Shown: positions 1 to 7,141, numbered from the stretch's first letter. The stretch is 16,805 nucleotides of DNA from JAFGBZ01 sp043817715 (GCA_043817715.1 JBDRGO010000067.1:1-16805), one strand, 5' to 3'. The notes: a model not told the origin generated them from the letters alone. A program made the numbers and translations.

Positions 1-3000
1 GAATTTGTAATTGAATTTACTCCCGCACAAGTAACTGATGAACTGGGATGGTATTCAGTGAAACAGAATTATTTTGAAGTGAAAATGAAAAACAAAATAA
101 GCAATGCGCTGGAAATTGAAAAAGCGGAAATAAGCTCAGAAAACATTTACCCAATGGATGCATTAAGGATGGGAAACTGGATTAAGGAAGAATTGGAAGG
201 CAGGATTCTGGATTCAGAAGAAGAGCAGGAATTTGAATTCCTAAGCGTTTTAAGCGCAGAGGCATCGCAATTAGAAGAATCAATTTCTTCAGAAGGGGTT
301 TTAGTTGTTGAATTCACTGACAATATAAGTTCATGGCCGATGGAACTGCCTTTTACAGTGACTGTTTCATCACAACAGGAAGCAAGAGAAGGAGACTGCT
401 TAACAGTTGAGCCGGTGCAATGGAATGCAAATATTTTCGGAGGCACGGCAAGAAACAATGAAGTGAAATTAATCAATAACTGCTACAATGATTTAGGGGA
501 ACCAATTCCAATTAAACACATTAAGGCAGAACTGCAATGGCAAAGCAATCCAATGGGCGCGGTAACGCTGAATTTAATGAGTGATTCAACAGGAGAAAAC
601 GGATATGTTTTACTGGAAAAAAATATGCCAGAAGAAATTTTATTTGAAATAGGCGAAGAAGAAGAGGCTTTTGGGGCATTGGAATTTTCCCCGATTGGAA
701 TGGAGAATTTCGGGCAGACAGCGAAATTTGTTGTTTCATTTGAGGCAGAATTAGGGGGAGAAAACCCTCCAAGAATCAACGGAAGCAACCCAATTACCGC
801 GCAAATTGATTTAATTGACTTAAAGAAATGCATTTCAATTGATGAAGGGGATGAAGCAAATGACGGATTAATTGAAATAAAGCATGATGAAGATGAAGCA
901 ACACTGACAATTGATTTTACAGGGGAAGGAACAGCAACCACAGGAACTTCAACCACAACGCCAGGAACAACAACCACAACTCCGACTACAGGAACAACAA
1001 CTACAGGAAATGCAACAGCATCTTACTGCAATAAATTGAAATTTGACATTGAATTCTGCAAAGATGACCCGAATTGTGCAGGAGGGGTTGAAGGAGGAAT
1101 TGATGTAATGCTTGGGGCAAGGGCATTCAAGGCAAATAATTTAAGCGATTCAGTAACTGCAACAGTGAAAAGAGGGGGAGAAGAAATTCCAGGGCTTTAT
1201 GGAATGACACTTTATGCAAAAGTGCATGGAAAAGGCGCTTACCAGAAAATCGCGGAACTGGATGCATTAGCGCATCCAAGGACAAGAGACTGGATGTTTT
1301 TAGATAAATATTATTATGAAATTTATGCTGAGAATCCAGAAATTGATGAAAATAGTTCAATTGATTTCAATCAAGATACATTTTATTTAACAAATAAAAA
1401 ATATATTGAGCAGGTAAAGGTAAAGGCAGATTATTGTTCATGGGGCAAAAGAGCAGGAAAAAACTGGCTTGGAATACGCCATGACTGCAAGAACTACCAT
1501 AAAACAGAATTCTTCCCGGATTATGCATTAATGGCACAAGGAACGCTTCAAGCAGAAAGAGCAATAGAGAAAATGGGATACACTTATACTGGAGAAATTT
1601 ATCCAAAAATTAATTTAATTTTTCCTAAAAAAATTGAAAATTCAATTGAATTAGAAGAAGAAACAATTGAAGGGATTAAAGCTTATTTGGACAGGGATTC
1701 AAATTTGTTTTTAGAAGAACTTGAAATAGAAGATAATATTGATGCTGATGCCAAAGGAAAAGTAATAGGCCAAAAAGTAAAATTATTAATTGACAATACA
1801 AGGCTTGAAACAGAGGAACCATTTTATGGAATACTAAATATTTTATTCCAGCATGACATTCATTCAGATAAAAAACATCAAGGCAATGCAAATGCTTTTT
1901 GCAGAAACGGAAACTTTGAAACATATGACATCAGCCCTAAACCAGGAGGAGGGGACTGCTATAATAAATCAGGATTCCCAGTGACAGAAGGAAATCTTCA
2001 CACAGAAAAATTCCATATAAAAATTAAAACCAAGGAAGAATTGCCTGAACTGCCGGAGCAATCAAGCGAGGTTGTTTCATGTGAAATGGGAATTAAAAGA
2101 GGAATTACTGGAATAGATGCAATGCCAAAAGTTAATTGGACATGGGATTGGAGTGAAATTAATAAAGAATTCTGTGATGCAAAAATAAATTCAAAAGAAA
2201 TAAATTACTGTGATGCAACCCAATTGACAATTGAAATTACAAAAAAATTAAATGCATTATATGGATTTTTAAAGGCAAATTCATTTAATTTAGGGTGCCC
2301 GGAATCATTGACTGAAGATGAACTGGAAAAAGAATATGAAGTTGAATCAGGAAAAATCGGAATAAGCAAAATCACTGCAATGCCTAGTTCAACAAGCGCA
2401 GCAATTGAAATTGAATTGACAAATAATTCAAGTTCGCCGCAGACAATTGATTTAAATATATTAGAAGGAATGCAGGCAAATGAATACCATGATACTGAAA
2501 CTATTTTTACTGAAACACTGCAAGCAGGAGCAACAAAAACTGTTTCAAAAACATATTCAGGATTAGCTCAAGGAACGCATTCAGTAACTGCATTTATTAT
2601 AACCGAAAATGATTCAATTGATTATTCAGTTGTATCAGTTGAATTCACAATCGGCTCATCACAAGGAACAGCATCACAGGAAAACTGCTGGCTGGAAAAA
2701 ACAACTGCATTGAAATCAGGAATGCCGGGAATAATTCATTTCATTCGCGCAAAAGACAATGTTAAATGGACAAGTGAAGTGCAGGATGCAATTGATTTAC
2801 AGAAATTAGTTAAATTCAATGCATTTTTGATTAAAGACGGTTATTCAAGTGATTTCAAGCAGGATTTCGCTGAATATTATGCAAACCAGGAATTTTTGGG
2901 TTCAGATATTTATTTCCTGAATTTAGAAAATGATTTAGGATTAAAGGATTTGTTTTTAGAAGACAAAATTTCTTTTGAAAATGATGCAGGGGCAAATGCA

Positions 3001-3993
3001 TTAAGCTCTCCGGGAATTTATTTAATTTCAGTTGAGGCAGAATTCGGGGATTCATGGGATTTCTTTGATGAAGACGAAGCAATAGTTAATGTGAAAATTG
3101 ATTTGCATAAATTAAGGGATCCAACACCGAATAATCCATTTTATTATCTTCCATTAGATGGAATGGTTGGAATAAGTGAAACAGGAATGGAAAGGACTGG
3201 GTATGGAACTGCTTACAGCATTGTTGAAGGGGAAGAACCAATTAAATTCACTTCTGATTTAATTACTGTGCCTGATATTGGTTCAAATCCGATTGCAATG
3301 GTTGACACTGAAAAAGTAACTGAATTCACTGAATTAACTTCTAATCCTGCAACAACAGGAAATCTTCTTTCATTAAATCAGGGAACAGGAAACATTAATT
3401 TGAAATATTCTCCTTCAGTTGCTACTCCAATAATGATGAAAATTGAAGCAAGCAGAACAGATGATGCATTCAGTGTTTATTTCAAATTAATCGAAGGAAG
3501 CACTACAATAACTAATGCGCCGAATTTAAGTTTCTGGACAGGGGCAGGAAAATGCCTTGATTTTTCAGGGCTTTCTGTAAGAGAAAAATTCCTTTACTCA
3601 AAAGACAGAAAAGCAACCCAATCAGATGAAAGAAATACAAGCAATTGGAGTTCAAGCTATGCATTGGACTGGGATGCAATTAATTACGGGGGAAAAGAAT
3701 TCATTTACTCAATCCTTTACACTTCACCTGACAACACCTATTCATTTGCAGTTGAAGATGCACAGGTAAAGTCATCTGGCTCAGGTTATGGAAACACAGT
3801 TTCAATTTCCGGTTCATCAGGAATTGATTCAGTTGAAGAAATATTTGAATTAATTGAACAGGAAAAAGTATGCGTTTCACAAAGCGGAGGAACAGCAAGT
3901 TATTGGTGGAATCCAAATTATGTTTTAGGGCAAAGCGGGTTATGGAATGAAATACAGGGAATTGATGCGGAAGAAGGGGACTGCATTGGATAA
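1..3993 (+). CDS. Large secreted/cell-surface protein, 5' partial
   Basis: The frame is open to the first base of the window, so the gene begins upstream; the internal GTG at 58 is not the true start. At least 1330 residues are visible and no signal peptide or membrane anchor lies inside the window. The protein is acidic and rich in Asn, Glu and beta-strand-like segments. Scattered cysteine pairs and several segments of the form Cys-x-Ile/Val-x-x to Asn-Asn-Cys look like repeated immunoglobulin-type modules. A Thr-rich linker separates two such regions at window residues 311-340. Trp/Cys-dense patches lie near residues 710-750. The C-terminus ends in a free Cys-Ile-Gly. No enzymatic motif was recognised. 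It converges with the toxin gene, leaving one base between the stop codons. A surface or S-layer-associated role is inferred from composition; the family is not recognised. Confidence 0.85.
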   Translation, partial: EFVIEFTPAQVTDELGWYSVKQNYFEVKMKNKISNALEIEKAEISSENIYPMDALRMGNWIKEELEGRILDSEEEQEFEFLSVLSAEASQLEESISSEGVLVVEFTDNISSWPMELPFTVTVSSQQEAREGDCLTVEPVQWNANIFGGTARNNEVKLINNCYNDLGEPIPIKHIKAELQWQSNPMGAVTLNLMSDSTGENGYVLLEKNMPEEILFEIGEEEEAFGALEFSPIGMENFGQTAKFVVSFEAELGGENPPRINGSNPITAQIDLIDLKKCISIDEGDEANDGLIEIKHDEDEATLTIDFTGEGTATTGTSTTTPGTTTTTPTTGTTTTGNATASYCNKLKFDIEFCKDDPNCAGGVEGGIDVMLGARAFKANNLSDSVTATVKRGGEEIPGLYGMTLYAKVHGKGAYQKIAELDALAHPRTRDWMFLDKYYYEIYAENPEIDENSSIDFNQDTFYLTNKKYIEQVKVKADYCSWGKRAGKNWLGIRHDCKNYHKTEFFPDYALMAQGTLQAERAIEKMGYTYTGEIYPKINLIFPKKIENSIELEEETIEGIKAYLDRDSNLFLEELEIEDNIDADAKGKVIGQKVKLLIDNTRLETEEPFYGILNILFQHDIHSDKKHQGNANAFCRNGNFETYDISPKPGGGDCYNKSGFPVTEGNLHTEKFHIKIKTKEELPELPEQSSEVVSCEMGIKRGITGIDAMPKVNWTWDWSEINKEFCDAKINSKEINYCDATQLTIEITKKLNALYGFLKANSFNLGCPESLTEDELEKEYEVESGKIGISKITAMPSSTSAAIEIELTNNSSSPQTIDLNILEGMQANEYHDTETIFTETLQAGATKTVSKTYSGLAQGTHSVTAFIITENDSIDYSVVSVEFTIGSSQGTASQENCWLEKTTALKSGMPGIIHFIRAKDNVKWTSEVQDAIDLQKLVKFNAFLIKDGYSSDFKQDFAEYYANQEFLGSDIYFLNLENDLGLKDLFLEDKISFENDAGANALSSPGIYLISVEAEFGDSWDFFDEDEAIVNVKIDLHKLRDPTPNNPFYYLPLDGMVGISETGMERTGYGTAYSIVEGEEPIKFTSDLITVPDIGSNPIAMVDTEKVTEFTELTSNPATTGNLLSLNQGTGNINLKYSPSVATPIMMKIEASRTDDAFSVYFKLIEGSTTITNAPNLSFWTGAGKCLDFSGLSVREKFLYSKDRKATQSDERNTSNWSSSYALDWDAINYGGKEFIYSILYTSPDNTYSFAVEDAQVKSSGSGYGNTVSISGSSGIDSVEEIFELIEQEKVCVSQSGGTASYWWNPNYVLGQSGLWNEIQGIDAEEGDCIG
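931..1020 (+). repeat. Thr-rich low-complexity linker
   Basis: Thirty codons inside the large surface protein encode 19 threonines with Gly, Pro and Ala between them, built from ACA/ACC/ACT codons in short imperfect repeats. Such segments usually act as extended, often O-glycosylated spacers between extracellular domains. Here it separates an N-terminal Ig-like region from a Cys-containing region. The spacer role is inferred from composition. Confidence 0.8.
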
Positions 3994-3994
3994 C

Positions 3995-4252
3995 TTACTT
4001 TAATTTTTTGTAAATTTTTTTCCTTAAAGCAACAGAAACACAGGTTATTTTTTTATCAAATGAATTAATTGAAGCAACAACACGAAATTTTCCAATTCTT
4101 AATTTAAATAATTTTGTTCCATGCAGTCTTTCAAAAAAAAGAAAAGGATTCTCTGAAATGGAAATTAATTTTTTTTTAATTCTGGAAATTTCGTGTTTCT
4201 GAAGTTTTTTTAATTCAGAAGCAAAAGTCCTAGTTAAAAAAATTTCAAACAA
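3995..4252 (-). CDS. RelE/ParE-family toxin of a type II toxin-antitoxin pair
   Basis: The 85-residue product fits the RelE/ParE fold: an N-terminal F-E-I-F-L strand, a basic helix (residues 10-36, with the KKL series), and then the typical L-H-G-T-K-L-F-K-L-R-I-G-K-F-R-V-V core near residues 43-59. The C-terminus is rich in Lys/Arg (RKKIYKKLK). The family acts as ribosome-dependent mRNA endonucleases or gyrase poisons, neutralised by a cognate antitoxin. The start is TTG at 4252, immediately after the antitoxin stop codon, with GGGGA upstream as a weak ribosome-binding site; the zero-base junction implies translational coupling. Assignment to RelE rather than ParE cannot be settled by eye, because the catalytic residues of RelE vary. 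It is convergent with the surface-protein gene. Confidence 0.82.
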   Translation of the reverse strand: MFEIFLTRTFASELKKLQKHEISRIKKKLISISENPFLFFERLHGTKLFKLRIGKFRVVASINSFDKKITCVSVALRKKIYKKLK

Positions 4253-4483
4253 TTAAATTCCCCATTTCTTTTCAGCTTCCTTTAAAGACAAAACATTTCC
4301 TTCCCTCAAATCCTTTAAAGAGCTTTCAATCATTAAAAGTTCTTTATCACTTAATGATTCTTCTTTTGCAACATTAATTAAGCGGAAAATTACATTAGCA
4401 TAAGATTCACTGGAAAAATTCTTCAAGGAATCCAATGAATTCTTTAAAGAAGAATCAATTCTAATAGTAGTAGCACTAACCAA
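4253..4483 (-). CDS. Antitoxin partner of the RelE-type toxin
   Basis: A 76-residue protein beginning M-V-S-A-T-T-I-R-I-D-S-S-L-K. This is the strand-then-helix start typical of ribbon-helix-helix or VapB-like archaeal antitoxins. It ends in an acidic/basic amphipathic tail (L-R-E-G-N-V-L-S-L-K-E-A-E-K-K-W-G-I) that resembles the toxin-binding tail of these families. The frame is open to an ATG at 4516, but TTG at 4483 is preferred: it has GGTGAT (4488-4493) 4 nt upstream, exactly the spacing seen at 6938, and the ATG lies inside the TATA box. It is directly followed by the toxin. By analogy with the family it should repress its own promoter, and a 22-bp palindrome overlaps the TATA box. Confidence 0.78.
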   Translation of the reverse strand: MVSATTIRIDSSLKNSLDSLKNFSSESYANVIFRLINVAKEESLSDKELLMIESSLKDLREGNVLSLKEAEKKWGI

Positions 4484-4511
4484 ACAAATCACCTTAATAC
4501 ATCTGTATACT

Positions 4512-4533
4512 AACATATATTTAAGTATATGTT
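4512..4533 (-). promoter_or_regulatory. Toxin-antitoxin promoter with palindromic operator
   Basis: Two 11-base arms, AACATATATTT and AAGTATATGTT, form a near-perfect palindrome with one mismatched pair. On the minus strand it contains a TATA-like CTTAAATATATG. Transcription starting about 25 bases downstream, near 4495, would give a very short leader carrying GGTGAT and the TTG start. An operator over the TATA box is the expected layout for autoregulation by an antitoxin; binding is inferred. Confidence 0.65.
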
Positions 4534-4569
4534 TGGCTGGTTTATCCCTGAAAAAAACAAGAAGTAAAC

Positions 4570-4578
4570 TTATTTAAA
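4570..4578 (+). promoter_or_regulatory. TATA box of the small membrane-protein operon
   Basis: TTATTTAAA is centred about 33 bases before the ATG at 4607, which predicts a transcription start near 4600 and an almost leaderless message. No Shine-Dalgarno site is evident before this ATG, in keeping with that. It is divergent from the toxin-antitoxin promoter about 45 bases away. Confidence 0.55.
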
Positions 4579-4606
4579 GAAGTTTAAAGATTAATTAGTT
4601 GATGCA

Positions 4607-4987
4607 ATGGATACTGGAATAATTTTTCTGGGTTTTTTTACGGAAATGTTTACTGACTTCAATTTAGTCATTAAAATTTTTGCATTGCTTACAATTGCGT
4701 CTTTTGTAAGGAACAGGCTGGGGGACAATCCATTGGGGTTGATTGTTATCGGAGCGCTGGCATTCTTTATCTTATTTGATTTCTGGAAATTCTTCGGACC
4801 GATATATATTCTTTACACTTTGCTTACTTTAGGAATCAGCGGAATGATTGTGGATTTCTTCTTCATTTCAGCAGGGCAAGGACCACAGCAAGAAGGCCCG
4901 AATTCGCCGGTCAGTTCAGGAGCAGATTTGCTTGCCAAAAGAACCATGCATAAAATGGCGCATCCTCCAAGGAGGCCTGGAAGATGA
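4607..4987 (+). CDS. Small multi-pass membrane protein, paralogue 1
   Basis: 126 residues with about three hydrophobic segments (roughly residues 22-36, 44-62 and 66-90) and a hydrophobic N-terminal stretch. They are followed by a Gly/Pro/Gln-rich polar tail that ends in basic residues (PPRRPGR). The junction between the first two clear segments carries V-R-N-R-L-G-D-N-P-L. The same core, alignable without gaps over about 46 residues, recurs in the next two genes (V-R-N-Y-L-G-N-G-P-L and A-K-E-N-L-G-S-D-K-L), so the three are probably ancient tandem duplicates. The last codon and stop overlap the next start (ATGA), so the two are translationally coupled. The function is not recognised; it is first in an operon-like run. 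Confidence 0.82.
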   Translation: MDTGIIFLGFFTEMFTDFNLVIKIFALLTIASFVRNRLGDNPLGLIVIGALAFFILFDFWKFFGPIYILYTLLTLGISGMIVDFFFISAGQGPQQEGPNSPVSSGADLLAKRTMHKMAHPPRRPGR

Positions 4988-5331
4988 ATGAAAAAACTTT
5001 ATCAAGAAAAATGAATGAAAAAGGAAATATCCTGATTTTAATACTCATAGGATTTGTGATAATACTCCTGATTCCAATTGTTTTAAGCTTTACTTTCTGG
5101 CCGGCAAAACTGGTACTGCAGTTAGTGCTGATTTTTGTAATTTATACAACAGTAAGGAATTATTTAGGCAACGGGCCATTGACTTTATTGTTCAGCGCAA
5201 TACTGATTTATCTGCTGGCATTCAAATGGTTTTATATTGCAAGTTCATTGTATATTTTCTCATTTTTCATGATGATTGGATTTACTTCAGCAATTGTATG
5301 GGGAATCGGAACCATTTTCAAGCCCCACTGA
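4984..5331 (+). CDS. Small multi-pass membrane protein, paralogue 2
   Basis: 115 residues: a polar basic N-terminus of about 13 residues, then four hydrophobic segments covering most of the chain. The central V-R-N-Y-L-G-N-G-P-L motif matches the upstream gene, and the downstream hydrophobic pair aligns with it without gaps. The start at 4984 overlaps the previous stop by 4 nt and is preceded by GGAGG at 4971-4975 (8 nt spacing). That site is the right arm of CCTCC-AA-GGAGG, so it could be partly self-paired. An in-frame ATG ten codons in repeats the M-N-E-K start but has a poorer upstream site. The function is unknown; the context is a small membrane-protein operon. Confidence 0.82.
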   Translation: MNEKTLSRKMNEKGNILILILIGFVIILLIPIVLSFTFWPAKLVLQLVLIFVIYTTVRNYLGNGPLTLLFSAILIYLLAFKWFYIASSLYIFSFFMMIGFTSAIVWGIGTIFKPH

Positions 5332-5332
5332 G

Positions 5333-5392
5333 AATAACAAAAAAATTAAATTAAAAAATAACAAAAAAGGCACATTAACGAATAACAAAAAA
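5333..5392 (+). repeat. Three direct copies of AATAACAAAAAA
   Basis: Identical 12-base units start at 5333, 5357 and 5381, at an exact 24-base spacing, in the 104-base gap between paralogues 2 and 3. The intervening bases differ. The gap then runs into a TATA-like stretch (5405-5420) before the next gene. The regular phasing suggests either old tandem duplication or a helically phased binding array. Confidence 0.8.
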
Positions 5393-5435
5393 GTTAAAAT
5401 GGAGTATATGATATTAATATAGCAGAGGGATAAAG

Positions 5436-5693
5436 ATGTTTTTTTTGGCTTCAATGTTTGAATCAATTCAGATTGCATTGCTTCTGGCAATACTTGTATG
5501 GATTTACGGCTGGGCAAAAGAAAATCTGGGCTCGGATAAATTAGCCATATTATTTGCATTAATTGTTGTTTACCTTACATTTTACCAGTTTCCTGAACTG
5601 ATTTGGATGGGCGTGATTTTATTGGTTTTAGCCACATTCGGAAAAACGCTTTTATCAAAATTAAATCCTTTTGCTGACCCGGGGCTGAGATAA
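5436..5693 (+). CDS. Small two- to three-pass membrane protein, paralogue 3
   Basis: 85 residues, mostly hydrophobic, with segments at about residues 8-24, 34-50 and 54-72. A-K-E-N-L-G-S-D-K-L at the first junction aligns with the V-R-N-x-L-G-x-x-P-L of the two upstream genes; the invariant positions are Leu-Gly and the Leu four residues on. The basic/aromatic C-terminus (LSKLNPFADPGLR) is probably cytosolic. GAGG at 5425-5428, 7 nt before ATG 5436, is the likely ribosome-binding site. A possible TATA element at 5405-5420 would allow transcription separate from the two genes before it. The next frame starts two bases after its stop. The function is not recognised. Confidence 0.8.
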   Translation: MFFLASMFESIQIALLLAILVWIYGWAKENLGSDKLAILFALIVVYLTFYQFPELIWMGVILLVLATFGKTLLSKLNPFADPGLR

Positions 5694-5695
5694 AA

Positions 5696-5884
5696 ATGGA
5701 TAACTTCACTTTTTTGATTGCAATAATTTTAATGCTTATATCAATAAGTTACGGACAGACATGGATTATTTTAAGCAGTAATAGCAATAATGATTTTAAC
5801 CCAGAAAAATTTAACCACATTAATTTTAATGGCAGTATCAGGGGCAGGATTATATTTCATTTCCGCAACAGGAATGGATGTTAA
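5696..5884 (+). CDS. Very small one-pass membrane ORF, possibly the 5' part of a frameshifted gene
   Basis: 62 residues begin 2 nt after the previous stop, a coupled arrangement that favours a real start. Residues 1-27 form a convincing membrane segment. After about residue 32 the chain becomes polar and basic (R-G-R-I-I-F-H-F-R-N-R-N) in a way unlike its neighbours. That second half lies over the start of the next, better-looking reading frame, 95 bases of which it shares out of phase. Either this is a short true gene with an unusual tail, or a single extra base near 5775-5790 split one three-segment membrane protein. The first half is credible and the second half is not. Confidence 0.4.
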   Translation: MDNFTFLIAIILMLISISYGQTWIILSSNSNNDFNPEKFNHINFNGSIRGRIIFHFRNRNGC

Positions 5885-6017
5885 TTCAATCTGGCCGCTT
5901 TTAGTGTTTGGATTCATTATTCTTGCATTGATTTTAGGAATAGGGCAGAAAGAAAAACAGCCAGGAATGTTTGACGGAGGCATGGATCCTTTCGGGGGAA
6001 TGGGCGGAGGTTACTGA
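5790..6017 (+). CDS. Small two-pass membrane protein with Gly-rich tail
   Basis: 75 residues with membrane segments at about residues 8-26 and 34-51, then a polar Q-K-E-K-Q stretch and a Gly/Met-rich end (D-G-G-M-D-P-F-G-G-M-G-G-G-Y). The coding character is strong from about residue 8 onward. No ribosome-binding site precedes ATG 5790, and the frame is closed by TAA at 5772-5774. The start therefore either depends on the preceding ORF or is an artefact of a frameshift joining it to 5696. It ends just before the next gene, whose ribosome-binding site (GGAGGT) lies inside its Gly codons. The function is not recognised. Confidence 0.65.
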   Translation: MILTQKNLTTLILMAVSGAGLYFISATGMDVNSIWPLLVFGFIILALILGIGQKEKQPGMFDGGMDPFGGMGGGY

Positions 6018-6019
6018 AA

Positions 6020-6409
6020 TTGAATTCAACAATAACAGTAATCGGATTATTTTTATGCGTGATTTTTTTAATTTATGACTGGATTCTGCCTGCAGTTCTG
6101 GTTTTTATTTTTCTGATTTTTCATGCGATTTCTTCAATAGGCAAAACAAAAAGCAAATTCGGGCCTGCATTAAGAGAAGAAATTGAAAGGGAAAAAAAGG
6201 CAATTTCAAATGCACAGCCGAAAAGCATTGTTCCTGCAATGAAAGAATTCGGCTCAAATCTGGCTGAAGACACAGGAAATATTTTATATGAAAGAAAAGC
6301 GGAACCGGAAATAAAACCCGCAATACATGATTTGCCTGGAACAATCGGGGAAGCATGTGAAAATTTTTTGAATGGGTTAAGCAGTTTGTTTGGGAAAAAA
6401 ATTCCTTAA
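6020..6409 (+). CDS. Membrane-anchored small protein with cytosolic helical tail
   Basis: 129 residues. The N-terminal 45 form two hydrophobic segments (about residues 4-18 and 21-38, with a polar Y-D-W between). The rest is soluble, charged and helix-forming (about residues 52-68 are rich in Glu/Lys). The start is TTG at 6020: GGAGGT at 6006-6011 sits 8 nt upstream, the previous stop is 2 nt upstream, and no other in-frame Met exists before residue 72. It is last in the operon-like run and converges with the next gene, leaving 4 bases between the stops. It does not share the Leu-Gly core of the first three genes. No family is recognised. Confidence 0.78.
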   Translation: MNSTITVIGLFLCVIFLIYDWILPAVLVFIFLIFHAISSIGKTKSKFGPALREEIEREKKAISNAQPKSIVPAMKEFGSNLAEDTGNILYERKAEPEIKPAIHDLPGTIGEACENFLNGLSSLFGKKIP

Positions 6410-6413
6410 ATTT

Positions 6414-6938
6414 TTACTGTTTTTTCTTCTGCAATTCAAGCATTATATCCCTTTCATTTGAAAGAATTTTCTGCATCAGATTCTGCAGTGCATTCACTGC
6501 CGCCTTTGTTTCGGTTGTGTTTCTGTCAATTTCCTGCAGGCGTTTTTCCAATGCATTTATTTTACCGGTTAATTCATCTGAATTAGAGAAAGGGGTTTTT
6601 TTATGCAGTTCATTTAATTTTGAATGCATTTCACCAAGCTTTCTTGAATGGTCTTCCATTGCAATCTGCGCATGGGTTGAATAAAGCCCTTGCTCTTCCT
6701 TTAATTTATTGATTTCCGGCCTGATTTTTGAGGCGGTTTTTTCAGCAATTGATTCATTTTCAGGGGCTTCTTCCTCAGTTGACTCTTCAGAAACTTCGCC
6801 TAAAACCTCATCCAGATAAGAATCAATTTCGTCATCATCCAATCCGATTCCTTTCAGTGTTGAACGGATTGAATCCTCATCAATTCCTGAATCATTCATT
6901 TTCTTGATTGTCTCAATAACAATTTCCTTTGAAACCAT
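6414..6938 (-). CDS. Acidic coiled-coil protein with N-terminal UBA-like helical motif
   Basis: 174 residues. Residues 5-45 contain two repeating helices of the form I-x-x-M-N-D-S-G-I-D-E-D-S-I-R then L-G-L-D-D-D-E-I-D-S-Y-L. This pattern resembles small UBA-like or three-helix modules in archaeal proteins. An acidic linker (about 46-70, rich in Glu/Ser) follows, then a long heptad-bearing coiled coil (about 74-172) ending K-K-K-Q. The start at 6938 has AGAGGTGAT immediately upstream with a 4-nt gap, an excellent site. That site and the first two codons are copied two more times upstream in a 57-bp tandem repeat. A cytosolic scaffold or adaptor is the likely role; no specific family is claimed. 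Confidence 0.8.
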   Translation of the reverse strand: MVSKEIVIETIKKMNDSGIDEDSIRSTLKGIGLDDDEIDSYLDEVLGEVSEESTEEEAPENESIAEKTASKIRPEINKLKEEQGLYSTHAQIAMEDHSRKLGEMHSKLNELHKKTPFSNSDELTGKINALEKRLQEIDRNTTETKAAVNALQNLMQKILSNERDIMLELQKKKQ

Positions 6939-7062
6939 TTAAATCACCTCTAATGATTTAAAAATTTAAATTCCTTAAAAAGAAATTTAAACCATTTAAA
7001 TCACCTCTAATGATTTAAAAATTTAAATTCCTTAAAAAGAAATTTAAACCATTTAAATCACC
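6932..7062 (-). repeat. 57-bp tandem duplication of a start region, 2.3 copies
   Basis: Copies lie at 6932-6988 and 6989-7045, with a 17-base remnant at 7046-7062; the first two are identical by eye. Each contains, on the minus strand, an AT-rich TATA-like stretch, the GGTGAT ribosome-binding site, ATG and GTT. The gene-proximal copy continues into the 174-residue protein. The two upstream ones (ATG at 6995 and 7052) read ATG GTT TAA and stop. Confidence 0.95.
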
Positions 7063-7141
7063 CATTAAAATGTTAAAATTAAAATTTTAAACAATTAAAA
7101 TCAATTAACTAAGGATTAATAAAAATAAAAATGTTTGTAAT

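Noticed and set aside
58..60. GTG as the start of the large surface protein
   Set aside because: The frame stays open to base 1 with ordinary coding content, there is no ribosome-binding site before the GTG and no signal peptide after it, so it is internal.
483..977. Minus-strand Val/Pro/Ser-rich frame of 164 codons
   Set aside because: Antisense of the Thr-rich linker and Ig-like region of the surface protein, with no initiation site; a composition shadow.
4484..4516. Upstream ATG that would lengthen the antitoxin by 11 residues
   Set aside because: The ATG lies within the palindrome and TATA box, upstream of the predicted transcription start, and the added residues (Cys/Val/Ile-rich) do not match the usual family N-terminus.
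6932..7062. CRISPR-like array
   Set aside because: Units abut with no spacers and one unit overlaps a start codon; it is a simple tandem duplication.
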